Assembly (NCBI RefSeq): GCF_000001735.4
Contig: NC_003070.9
Span: forward strand, 17,407,971 to 17,471,970
Source of the DNA: Arabidopsis thaliana
Taxonomy: Eukaryota > Streptophyta > Magnoliopsida > Brassicales > Brassicaceae
Reading direction: 5' to 3'
DNA: 64,000 nt
Numbering within the stretch: the first letter of the stretch is position 1; each line of letters opens with the position of its first letter. Shown piece after piece: positions 1 through 9,652 of the stretch. The translations under genes and the position numbers were made by a program. The notes under the pieces are model-generated. The model saw only the letters and a program-made list of their open reading frames with translations, did no database searches and had not been told where the DNA came from.

Positions 1-1100
1 AATAGGCTAAAGTATCGAAATTAAGCTAGATAGGTAATGAGTAAATAAAAGAAAGTAAAATAAGCAAATAGCAGATTGGAAGTTATAAGACAAGATAATA
101 AAACGTCAGGCTTAGGATATTCACAGGAAACAGATGATTAGTAGATATAGAAATAGCTAGGTTGTTATCGAACCGTTCTTAAACTCAAACTCTAGTTACA
201 GAATAACCGTTGATATTCAATGAAACTCATTATGCCTAGAGCTAAGATTCCCGGTGATGTGCCGTGAAATTCTATACTTAAACATGCATGCTAAACGAGT
301 TCGATAAGTTCACCTTAGTAGATAGGCCGATTCTTATTACACACTATAAACCAGGCTCATCAAATAGTAGTTATGGTAACATATACATATGGTGGGTATA
401 TCTATTATCTGATATCAAGTTCTAGTTAGCTACTCTAGAACTAGCATTAAGAACAATTAAAGATGAAGAATCCTATAGATAACCTAGCAAGGGGCGATCT
501 ACTAAATCATATGAATCTCTAATGAGAAACCCTAACTCTAACAAGCAGACTACTCAAACATGATGGATGAAACAAACAACATGTATGAATAAGAAAGCAT
601 AAACAAAATCAATAAAGAGAGAGTTAGAAAAGATTTCTTCATTGTTATTGAAATCTCTGATGAAACTCTGAAAATAGGGGATGAATAGCTTATGAAAGTG
701 CTCTAGAACAATTTGTTCTCAAGAGACTTAGCAAAAGACTTAGGTCTAAACAATGACCTTTAAAAATTATATATACATGACATAACGAAAATAGAAAAGT
801 CTTCTGGGCAAATTTCCATATCTTCAAACTCTAAACCATCATGGACTTTTCTGGGCTGCAACTGGTGTCTATCGACACCAAGAGTGTATCAATCAACACT
901 CTCGACTTGATCTGAAAGTGAATTCGTCCTTTGGCTTATTTTCTTCAGCTTTTGCTCCAAAACATCTTCTTATCTCTATTCTTGTCCTTCTCCATGGAAT
1001 ACCTGAAAAGACTCAAAAAGGACTCTAGAAATAACAAAAAGACTCAAAATCTATATCTAAAACATAGGTAAAAATAATAAAAATAGGGTTATATCACTTG
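1..1100. other. AT-rich intergenic DNA, probably decayed transposon sequence
   Basis: No open frame with recognisable protein similarity is seen. Around 860-910 there are short imperfect repeats of a GTGTCTATCGACACC-like string, a style common in decayed Arabidopsis retroelements, but no LTR pair or terminal repeat could be defined. The stretch directly abuts an RNase H fragment at 1104, which favours transposon debris. Confidence 0.35.
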
Positions 1101-1103
1101 ACC

Positions 1104-1205
1104 TGCTCCTAAATAGGTTCCTTTGTTGTCTCTCATTACCCAACCCGCTTTTGATGGTAGTCGAGGAGCAAAGGTACCGTCCTAGTTGCACTTTATCCAG
1201 TTTGT
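1104..1205 (-). pseudogene. Fragment of a LINE-type RNase H domain
   Basis: Read on the minus strand, about 34 codons give a WIKCN segment, an in-frame stop, DGTFA, KAGWVMRD and YLGAGQ. These are the first strands of the plant RVT_3/RNase H-like domain, including the first catalytic Asp in DGTFA. The same block occurs at 23400-23515 (KAGWVIRD and FVGAGQ). The frame has a stop and is cut off just after GAGQ, so this is a dead fragment of a non-LTR retrotransposon or a domesticated relative. No flanking repeat was found to define element limits. Confidence 0.6.
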
Positions 1206-1590
1206 TTGTGGTCTTTCCTAAGCGGAGCTTCGATGTTCTCTGGTTGTCTATCTCAGTTGAGGTGTCACTATATTAGTGTAGTCTTCAACATCTTACCTTT
1301 ATTGTGCATCATTACGAGCGAATCGGATTATATTTCTCCACGGGGTAGCTGATCTCTAAAAGATTAATTTGTTTCGACTTAACCATAACCTCCATAATAA
1401 CATAATTGGAAAATGCTTCATAAAATAAACCCTAATTTTTTACATCATTCTTGAGCAAAAACCCTAACTCTGTCTCAAAACAACCTTGTTTATCTTTTAT
1501 ATTGAGTCTTTGAGTATATAATAACAAGAGAGTTAAGTGAATTTGTTTTCCCCTTTAAACAAATTCATTGTGTGACTTTCGGAATCAACA
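1206..1590. other. Non-coding spacer before the S-domain pseudogene
   Basis: AT-rich sequence with two AAACCCTAA-type strings (near 1430 and 1460). No frame, RNA gene or clear repeat is visible. It may include the decayed 5' flank of the S-domain pseudogene, since a stop codon lies only a few codons before recognisable homology begins. Confidence 0.4.
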
Positions 1591-2012
1591 GTTGCCAACA
1601 AAAATAATCCTCTTTCCAAGTCCATTGGAATATTAAAGATCTCTTTTGGTAACTTCGTCCTTCTTGATCATTCTGGTACTCCTGTTTGGTCAACAAATCT
1701 GACGAGAACTGTGAAATCTCCAGTGGTGGCAAAGCTGCTCGATAACAGCAAGTTCGTGCTTAGAGACTCCAAAAGCAACTATCAAAACCGATTTTTGTGG
1801 CAAAGCTTTGATTATCCGGTGGAAACATTACTCCCGGAGATGAAGATTGGTTGGGATCTCAAAACAGGACACGAGACTTTCCTTTGTTCTTGGAGAATCC
1901 CTTATGATCCCTCAAGTAAAGGCTTATCGTTCAAACTCGGAACTCAAGGCTACATGAGTTCTATTGTACCGATCCGGTCCATGGAATGGATTCGGGTTCA
2001 GTGGCATACCGT
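1591..2012 (+). pseudogene. S-domain receptor kinase-like pseudogene, 5' part (B-lectin/S-locus glycoprotein region)
   Basis: The conceptual protein begins [13 protein letters not shown] and continues through [34 protein letters not shown] and [16 protein letters not shown]. This is the B-lectin and start of the SLG domain of SRK/ARK receptor-like kinases. A frame change after about 1950 moves the reading to [14 protein letters not shown], where homology stops abruptly at about 2010. The same protein resumes at 5336, after a transposable element. A TGA lies just upstream of VANK, so the signal peptide and true start are missing. In intact relatives the protein is a plasma-membrane receptor with extracellular B-lectin, SLG and PAN domains and a cytosolic kinase. 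No kinase domain is present here, so no function is expected. Confidence 0.85.
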
Positions 2013-2339
2013 TAGAGCTGTCAATTGGGCCAGCTGCCCATGGACGGGATATGGTCTAGAACAAAAAACAAATGGACAAATTATTGGGCATATGACCAAT
2101 TTTGTCCGCGGACCATATGAGCATGCCCAATTACTAAAATTGACATCCATTTTAATTCTATGTTATAAATTAAATTCGACTACAGCTAAATAATTTTAAA
2201 TTATTATATTTCTAATTTTTATATTTATTTTATAAAATATTTAAAATTAATAAATTATTTTATTATTACATTGTTTATGGTTTTGAAGGATAAATGATTT
2301 TCTATAATTACACCCCCCCCCCCCCCCCTAAAGTAAATC

Positions 2340-2910
2340 GTGATATTAGGAAAAACACAACTCACAATTTTATGCAAACACAATTTTACAGTTTTGGCGG
2401 GAAACACACAATTCCGCAATTTTATCGCCAAATTTGTGATTTGTTGTATTGGTGGACAAACACAATTTAGGTTTGGCGGAAAAACGTAATTCCGTAATTT
2501 CCGGCCAAAATCGTAAATTTATTGTACTGGCAGAAGACACAATTTCGGTTTTGACGGAAAAATGCAATAATCCAATTTTATGGTTTTGGCCGAAAAGTGC
2601 AATTCTGTAATTTTCCATCAAATTCGTGATTCTGTTGTATTGGGGAAAAACACAATTTCGGTTTTTTATGGGAAAACACAATTATTTAATTTACGGTTTT
2701 AGTAGAAAACGTAATTATCCAATTTTACGGTTTTGGAGGGAACAGAATTCCGCAATTTTCCGCCAAAATCCAAATTTAATTGTATCGGTGGAAAACCAAA
2801 TATTTTGTTTTTGGCGAAAAATTACAATTTTTCGATTTCATAGTTTGGGTAGCAAAATGAATTTCTATAGTTTTATCACCAAAATATTGATAGAATTAAT
2901 TACTCGGATA
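2340..2910. repeat. Degenerate repeat array inside the hAT-like element
   Basis: Variants of ACACAATTTCGGTTTTGGCGG, followed by CGCAATTTT..GCCAAA and TTGTATTGG, recur at about 2442, 2520, 2633 and 2782. The spacing is irregular at roughly 80-150 bp, and some copies are partly lost. Short frames across it on both strands are low-complexity shadows of the repeat and not genes. A run of 16 C lies just before it (2313-2328). Confidence 0.5.
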
Positions 2911-3611
2911 TCATAGAAAAGTATGTTTATTCCAAGAATAATATACATCTTTTTTTAATTACTTATATATTTTGAGCATTTGTGTAATTACAATTAACAT
3001 CCATGATTAGTTTTTATTAAATAATATTATTTAATTCGTTTTTCAATTAAGAAATAAATAAATAAAACAATCATTATCCACGTTACTAATCCACGTCATT
3101 TACCCTAATTCACGTTATTATCCGAATCCACGTTACACGGAACCAAAAATTCCCTTAAATCTTTCGGTTTTCCTTTTTTTCTCGACATTTCACAGTTCAT
3201 CCTCGTAAAAAAAACGGTCGCTCTCTTTTCTTGTTCCGTCGACGAAACCCTAATTTCGTCGCCGTTCTCGGTTTATCTCGTCTCTTCCGGCCGAAATCCT
3301 TCATTGGTGTCGAATTTCAAGTCATCATAAATCAAAACCCAAATAAAAGAGATCTATGGAATTCTACATGATTCGTTAAAGGTTTGAGTTGAAATCAAGA
3401 ATATCTACTCTTTTACTTTGATTTTACATGTCTCTCGTTTAGTCTTCCTCTTTGGAGACATTTATACTTCTATCAATATTTTGATTCATACGGTTTAGTC
3501 TTTCTCCTATGTATCCCTCAAACATATTCTTACGTTTCTTAATTTGATTGTTGTCTTCCCCCAAAAAAATTTGCTTTCCGATTTGAATTATAAATCAGTC
3601 GTAAAGTGATG

Positions 3612-3975
3612 TAACTCAGCTATAACATGATGTAACTCAACCGTAACATATAATTTACACAACCTTTCGTCTTCCTTGAATGATAACTCAGTCGTGACAT
3701 GTAATTTACCGAACCTTTCGTCTTCCTTCAATCATATAACTCAACCGTAACATATAATTTACACCCATCTTTCGTCTTCCTTTGAGCATATCACGCAGCT
3801 GTGACATTTTAATTGACCGAACCTTTCGCCTTCCCTTAAGCATATAACTCAGCCATAATGTAATTTTACCGAGCCTTACGTCTTCTTTGGAACATATAAC
3901 TCAGTCGTGACATGTAATTTGACCAAACCTTTCTTCTTCTCTTAAGCATATAAGCCAGCTGTGACATGTAAATAT
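3612..3975 (+). repeat. About 7 copies of a 53-bp tandem repeat inside the hAT-like element
   Basis: Units follow the pattern ATATAACTCAGYCGTGACATG, then TAATTTACCRAACC, then TTTCGTCTTCCTT. Core starts near 3633, 3684, 3736, 3791, 3844, 3897 and 3950 give steps of 51-55 bp. From 4360 to 4960 the AACTCAGCCGTAAC core continues as irregularly spaced copies in both orientations. Such arrays near hAT ends can be transposase-binding subterminal repeats, which is an inference here. Confidence 0.75.
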
Positions 3976-5335
3976 TCTCTGAAACAATAAGAGACGCAAC
4001 ATTTCGTCTAACTTTATCATCGAGCACCAACTTCACAAGTTTGTCCTACGTTGTTTCCGCATCAATCTGCACAACTCTACACCCTATTTCATCGGTGTTA
4101 AATACGTAACCTGATCAACCATATCGGGAGAAGGATGAAAGAAATAGAAGAAGAATGAGGAAGACGATGAGGAATTGGAAGTTCCGGTGGTATTAAAAAC
4201 GCAGGTGAAGAAGACGAGTTGAAAAAATTTGGCCCTATTTTTTGGTCCATTGATGATGCTGATATGGAATATTGCAGCCGACGTCGTTTTGAACTGATGA
4301 GGTGGCAAGTAAGCCACCAAACGAACATGTAAATTTACCTAAATAATTCAGCTATCAAACAAAGCTATAAGTCAGTTGCGACATCAATACTATTACAGTA
4401 ATTAAAAAACAAAAAAACGCCAAGTTAATTCAGCCGTTTAATGTCGTAACTCAACCGATAATAAATATCTCTGTCGTATCGTTTAATAATTCGGTCGTAA
4501 CTGCATGCTATTATAGTAATTAATCTTTTGCAACTGAGTCGGCCATTACAAGACTGAGTTATTCAGTAACCCAACTCTTTACGGCTGATTTATGACACTC
4601 GAAAATAACTCAGCCGTAACAACATCTCATAACTAAGCCGTCCTTCATAACCCAACCAGCCGAAAAAAGATAACTCAGTCATGTCGAGGTAATAAGTCAG
4701 TTGTTTTCTAATAACTCAGCCATAACGTTGTCTGGATTATGCTCAAAAATCTATAACTCAGACAAAATTCATTAACTCAGCCGTCATGTAGGCTGGATTA
4801 TCGCATAACTCAGACAAATCAGCCGTAATTATTGGCTGAGTTATACTATAATTCCGTCGTTTTCTTATAACTCAAATAAATTTGTCTTAAGTCAGCCGCA
4901 ACATACCATAACTCAGCCGTAACTACCGTTGTATCGCCTTACGGCTGAGATCATTAATCCACGTCAGTGATTTCTGACATGGCGACGTGGGTTTGCTGAC
5001 GTGGCAGTGGCATTCTTTGTAATTATGTTTTTTTCTGTGACGTTTAGTAGGGCACGATGGGTATACAAAAAAAAAAAGAAAATATGAAAGAAATATAAAA
5101 AAGTTTTGTATGGTTCTCGTAAATACACTTAATTTCTATGACATCTGAGTAAAGTTCCTTTAATAAAATTAATGAAATTGGTTGTCCAAGGTCCTCCTAT
5201 CTAGACGTGAGCTTTATTGGGCATGGGCATTTTTTGAGACCATTGTCCATTATGGACTACACAAAATCAGCCCATAAAAAATCTATCTGTTCGGACACGC
5301 CCAATGGTCTATAAACGGACCATTTGACAGCTCTA

Positions 5336-5951
5336 CATACCGACGATGCAAAACTGGAGCTACTTTGACGTTGTTAACAACTTCATAGAGAATAGAGAGG
5401 AAGTTGCTTGCAGTTTCAAAGTCACCGACCATAGCATGCACTATGAGATGTACACTGACTCCTGAAGGATTATTACATATATCCAGATGGGATACGATAT
5501 CATCATAATGGAACTTATTTGGCGTTTTACCGACCGAGAAATGCGATTTGTACCAAATATGTGGTCGTGACAATTATTACGACATGAAAACGTCACCAAC
5601 ATGTAATTGTATCAAAGGCTTTGTTCCAAAGAATGTGACTGGTTGAGATTTGGGAGATATATTCGAGGGATGTGTGAGGAAGTCACGGCTGTATGCCACG
5701 GAGATGGATTTTTTCTTCTAATGAAGAGGATGAGGATGCCGGAGACAAGCACACCAATTGTGGACCAGACAATTGGGTTGAATGAATGTAAGGAGAGGTG
5801 TTCTAAGGATTGTAATTGTACCAGGTTTGCTAATAAGGATATCCGAAATAGTGGGTCGGGTTATGTAATTTGGACCGGAGAGCTCATAGGTATGAGGAAT
5901 TATGTCGCCGGAGGTCAAGATCTATATGTCAAAATAGGCCTCTATAATTAG
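5336..5951 (+). pseudogene. S-domain receptor kinase-like pseudogene, 3' part (SLG and PAN regions)
   Basis: Right after the insertion the reading resumes as TMQNWSYFDVVNNFIENREE and HSMHYEMYTDS, then a stop. Homology continues in other frames ([43 protein letters not shown]), so several frameshifts and stops exist. The PAN/APPLE domain follows, with [32 protein letters not shown] and [10 protein letters not shown], ending at GGQDLYVKI. One PAN cysteine is changed (GYVIW where relatives have GCVIW). Transmembrane and kinase exons are missing downstream. It is the continuation of the fragment at 1591-2012. Confidence 0.85.
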
Positions 5952-6640
5952 ACATGAAAATAGGAGAAAATTCTGCATAATTAATCACCAAACACTTCGG
6001 CTCAATTAATCAGTTGGATACATAAACAAGTTAAGAACCAAATCACAACAATCATATGCATGGGGGATAGGCGATATGATGTGGCTTTCCAAGTTTGGCT
6101 CGAGCTTGTTCTTGATTCATTTTCATTTTGTATCAAGATTTAGTATGTTTTTCTAATCTCTCCATCGAAAACACGATGTACTAGTTGTATAAACGTTATT
6201 TTTTCTTTGAATATAATTTAATATAAGATACAAAAAAAAATAGAAGATAGAAAATTCATATGATCCGTGCTTTATAGATATCCATATCCACTAAAAAATA
6301 TTTAAGAGTAATAATACAAAATTAGAAATAATATTTTGAAATTCAACTTTGAAAGTCTATATATATAAATTAAACTTCATATCCGATTAGATCGAAAATG
6401 AATATTGAATTCGGAACATTTTACCACCCCAGCGAAATCATGTTATATTTGAAAGTTTTCAGTGTGCATATGCGTTTTTAGTTTATATTGGATGGATTAA
6501 TTTGAATGATGAATAAAAACGTAAAATATTGTAAGGGTTTGGCTTCTTGATTACCAAAAATAAAATGGTAGCAGTTGTTTTATAATGGTAATAGTCAAAT
6601 TACAAAAACCCGCAGACACATAACACACATAAATATTAGT
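5952..6640. other. AT-rich spacer between the pseudogene and the ECA1-like gene
   Basis: No coding similarity was seen. The right part probably holds the 3' UTR of the minus-strand ECA1-like gene. Nothing else could be supported. Confidence 0.4.
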
Positions 6641-7162
6641 TTACTGTTCAAAAGAGACCGGAGCACCAATCTTGCTCCCTACTCTAAAGACACATTCGTT
6701 CCATGTTTGTTTGCTCTTTGGAATGCCTTTAGATGCTTTATTTTTATACTCATATGTGGCGAATATGAGTTTAACCAATCCGAGATGGCAATCTTTTCCG
6801 ATCTTCAATATATCACGACAACATTCATCTGTAATTGGCACTGTCTCATCTAACATGTTCTTGAAAACCTCATTTCCGCATTTTGAGCTTGGCTTTTCAG
6901 AGCAAGCCTCAAGAAAATCGAGCTGTTTATGCGAGTAATGGTGAGCAAGCTCCCTATCATATTCCATTGCGGGTGAATCAGCTTCTTCGAATGGAGCTTC
7001 ACCAGGAGCTTCGACGTAAATATCAAACTTTGAAGATGGAGATATGGCCACATCTTTTGGCACCTCCTGTGAATATGGATCAATTTCTTGGGAGAAAATT
7101 GGACGAGCCATGTAAAACATTACAATAGACACGAGCGTTACCATGAGTAGAGATTTTGTCAT
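6641..7162 (-). CDS. ECA1 gametogenesis-related / prolamin-like secreted protein
   Basis: This is a single-exon gene of 173 codons. The ATG at 7162 was chosen because it starts a clear signal peptide (MTKSLLMVTLVSIVMFYMA, likely cleaved near FSQ). After an acidic linker (about residues 25-75) comes a six-cysteine domain with spacing C, C, CC, C, C: LEACSEK, SSKCG, DECCRDILKIGKDCH and WNECVF. This is the prolamin-like fold (DUF1278) of ECA1/EC1 proteins, small secreted proteins of the egg apparatus and embryo sac. EC1 members act at sperm activation; this member is only ECA1-like, so its role is not established by sequence. A TATAAAA on the minus strand (7235-7241) lies 73 bp upstream. I believe this is At1g47470. 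Confidence 0.85.
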   Translation of the reverse strand: MTKSLLMVTLVSIVMFYMARPIFSQEIDPYSQEVPKDVAISPSSKFDIYVEAPGEAPFEEADSPAMEYDRELAHHYSHKQLDFLEACSEKPSSKCGNEVFKNMLDETVPITDECCRDILKIGKDCHLGLVKLIFATYEYKNKASKGIPKSKQTWNECVFRVGSKIGAPVSFEQ

Positions 7163-7234
7163 TTTTTTTATGGATGTAAGAATACTTTTAGTATTGAATG
7201 TAAGATTGATGACATGAAACAAGAAAACAAGAGA

Positions 7235-7241
7235 TTTTATA
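7235..7241 (-). promoter_or_regulatory. TATA box of the ECA1-like gene
   Basis: TATAAAA is read on the minus strand, 73 bp before the chosen ATG. That spacing fits a short 5' UTR. There is no experimental support. Confidence 0.5.
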
Positions 7242-7299
7242 GGTTAATCACTAAAAGATATTTGTTCATTAATTAATAGTTATATGTTACTAACTTCAA

Positions 7300-8600
7300 C
7301 ATTTAATAATTTTGTTTAAGATACGTTTATATTAAAGACTATGCTAATTTTACAAAGTTGTAACTTTAAAGATAACAACACTCTCTTTAAAGACTATGAT
7401 CGAACATTACTGTAGATTTTGGGCAAACTTAAAGATAACAACACTCTCTTTTTTCTTCAAATTATTACAAATCAAAAATACTATATTAGACACAATACGA
7501 TTACATGCATTGTTTTCACGCCTGATCCGGACCGTCCGGTCCGACATGGTAATCCGCTACCCGGACATTTTTCCTATTTGGGTTTAGAACTAATACTCGA
7601 CAATCTAAAACCAGAAAAATCCACAAAAAAACCCTTCATTAACTTGCGATCTGGTGAAGCGATTAAAACAGGCCGGCTATGGGTTTTAAAATTTTCATTT
7701 GATTTTGGAATAGAATCTAGGGTTTCAAACTATATTCACTTATTTTTAGAACTTTTTCATCATTTAATGTTTTAGATTTGGTGAAGACTTCACAATCCCG
7801 CTTTTAAAGAATGAATAGAATTGTGAGAGAGAAAAAACAAAATTCATTATTTTAAATTCGTGATGTTTTCTTAGTTTATTTTCGTCATCAATGATCTCTA
7901 GTATTTCTGTTATGGTTTTAGATTTTAGTTGGACTTAAAAATAATAAATAAAATTTTAATTGATTATTATTGTTAGACTAAAATGACGATCGAATATTAC
8001 AATGATTTAGTATTCATCAAATTTAATTAAAATTTAGTTGTTTATTATTGTTAGACTTTTGTTAAACTTGGTATTACTATTTTTATTTTTATTTAATATA
8101 AACTATATAACTTTTCTAAATATTAAATATATTAAATAATTTTTTTTTAATTGACTTGTGGTCAAACCCGGTTGACACAATGGCCAAGTGGCCCCAAAAG
8201 GCAGTCCGATTCTTCGTGTGGGTTGGGTTTAAGAACCATGTTATTATTTTATTTTGTTATCGAAATTAATCGAACTTTTTGGTTTTCTGGTCAAAATTGA
8301 GTTAAATAGGGGTAAATTTAGTTGATTGGGTTCGGTTAGTTTGAAAATAATTAATTAAAAAAAATGAAAAACAAAAAGGGTCGAGAGAGGTTAAAATGGT
8401 CGAGAGAGGTTAAAATGATGAAGACGGTAGCGTTGCGTGAGCACAAGTCGAGGATGGTTGTTTTTAATGCATTGTATTTTTATTTTTTAAATAACGTTTA
8501 GCTGTCTGAAAAAACAGAATGACATACAAAGAGTCCATCATCTATAATCTCTCTACAACTTCTGTGGATTATGTATCAATTTGACCATGTTTGACCATCT
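7300..8600. other. AT-rich intergenic region
   Basis: Contains no recognisable gene. A 19-bp perfect tandem duplication (GGTCGAGAGAGGTTAAAAT, 8379-8397 and 8398-8416) is the only clear local structure. Short frames near 7400-7770 lack similarity and codon character. Confidence 0.4.
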
Positions 8601-8611
8601 GAATAAAAAGG

Positions 8612-9040
8612 AGATTTGTGGAAAAAAATTCTTGTAGTCGTCTATTTTTATAACTTTATCCTTCATCTTAAAAGAATACAAAATAATTTTTTGAAGTAAA
8701 AAATAATTCACAATATTTGCAGAATAATTTTATAAAGTAAAAAATAATACATAATATTGCTATTGTTAAGTTTTCTCATATTTTTTAAAATTTGATAAGT
8801 AATATATCAATTCAAAGAACTCGAGACGAAAAGTTCAACTTACCTTTCTATTTTTGAAAATCAAATGTATGTGAACGAAAAAACGTTTATAATATATGTA
8901 TAAAGCCTAAATTGCATATTATTTTTTACTTTGAAAAATTATTTCGCATTTTTCAAAAATAGAGAGTAATGTTACAAAAATAAACGACTTTAAAGCTTTT
9001 TTTGCACCAAACCCTAAAGAAAATCATTGTATTGTATCTA
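8612..9040. mobile_element. MITE-like foldback element
   Basis: The left arm (about 8612-8760: TTGTAGTCGTCTATTTTTATAAC, then AAAATAATTTTTTGAAGTAAAAAATAAT, given here as shortened landmarks) is the imperfect reverse complement of the right arm (about 8915-9040: TTTTTTACTTTGAAAAATTATT to ATAAACGACTTTAAAGC). Arm length is roughly 100-130 bp with a loop near 8780-8900. There is no coding capacity. This shape is typical of MITEs. No target duplication could be fixed, so the family is undetermined. Confidence 0.5.
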
Positions 9041-9652
9041 AATGAATTCCTTGAGAACTACCAAGATAATAAGAATATTGTATGTGGTCCATCACTCTAT
9101 GTTATTGTAAGTGTCTATACATATAATTTGCAAAAAGTGATCCTCGTATGATTCATATCCGAGTGTAGACTATAAAACTCATGAAACTGTAGTCTCGTAG
9201 AAATTACAATAATATATCTAGAAGGTGATAAGTTATTTATGTTGTGGTACAGTGGGGAACCTATATTTGCATGCCCCAAAGGTACCAAATTCAATCCTTT
9301 TAACTACACTATTTTTTTTTTTTCTTACCCTTTTGATTAATAGGCTAAAATTTCACAATTAAACCTGAATATTATATTTGTACCTAAAAAACAAAAAAAT
9401 GAATATTATATAGTTTTCGATTGGTTGGTGGCATCATTAAATTTTAGTTAGAAAGATCAAACACGTTGATCACTCGAGTCACCTAATCAAAACAAGTTAA
9501 ACACGAATATTTTATTAGTCTCAATCTATCATTATTTCAATGCTGGTACCGAAAATCATCATTTAAACAAAAAGTCTTATATTGGCTCTCTCTTCAACTT
9601 TTAATTTTCTACCAAACATATACATCAAAGCTTGACTCTCTTTTTCTCTCCC
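9041..9652. promoter_or_regulatory. Upstream region of CXE2
   Basis: AT-rich promoter and leader of the carboxylesterase. No strong TATA box was identified. The last 50 bases before the ATG are pyrimidine-rich, as in many Arabidopsis leaders. Confidence 0.35.

Larger units (their letters stand above)
2013..5335. mobile_element. hAT-like non-autonomous DNA transposon inserted in the S-domain pseudogene
   Basis: Both ends carry an inverted TAGAGCTGTCAA (the left end reads it directly, the right end ends TTGACAGCTCTA), followed by subterminal GGGC/GCCC-type motifs. The flanks are CATACCGT (2005-2012) and CATACCGA (5336-5343), a 7/8 match to an 8-bp target duplication. TIRs of this type and 8-bp duplications are typical of hAT elements. 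Removing the insert joins the two halves of the host reading frame at the GIP/TMQNW position, which confirms the boundaries. No transposase frame is seen in 3.3 kb. The interior holds degenerate repeats, a block resembling a plant gene leader, and a 53-bp tandem array. An autonomous relative elsewhere presumably moved it. Confidence 0.75.

Noticed and set aside
2370..2916. Two overlapping frames of about 100 codons on both strands
   Set aside because: Both are made of repeats of the same short DNA unit inside the hAT-like element and lack real domain content.
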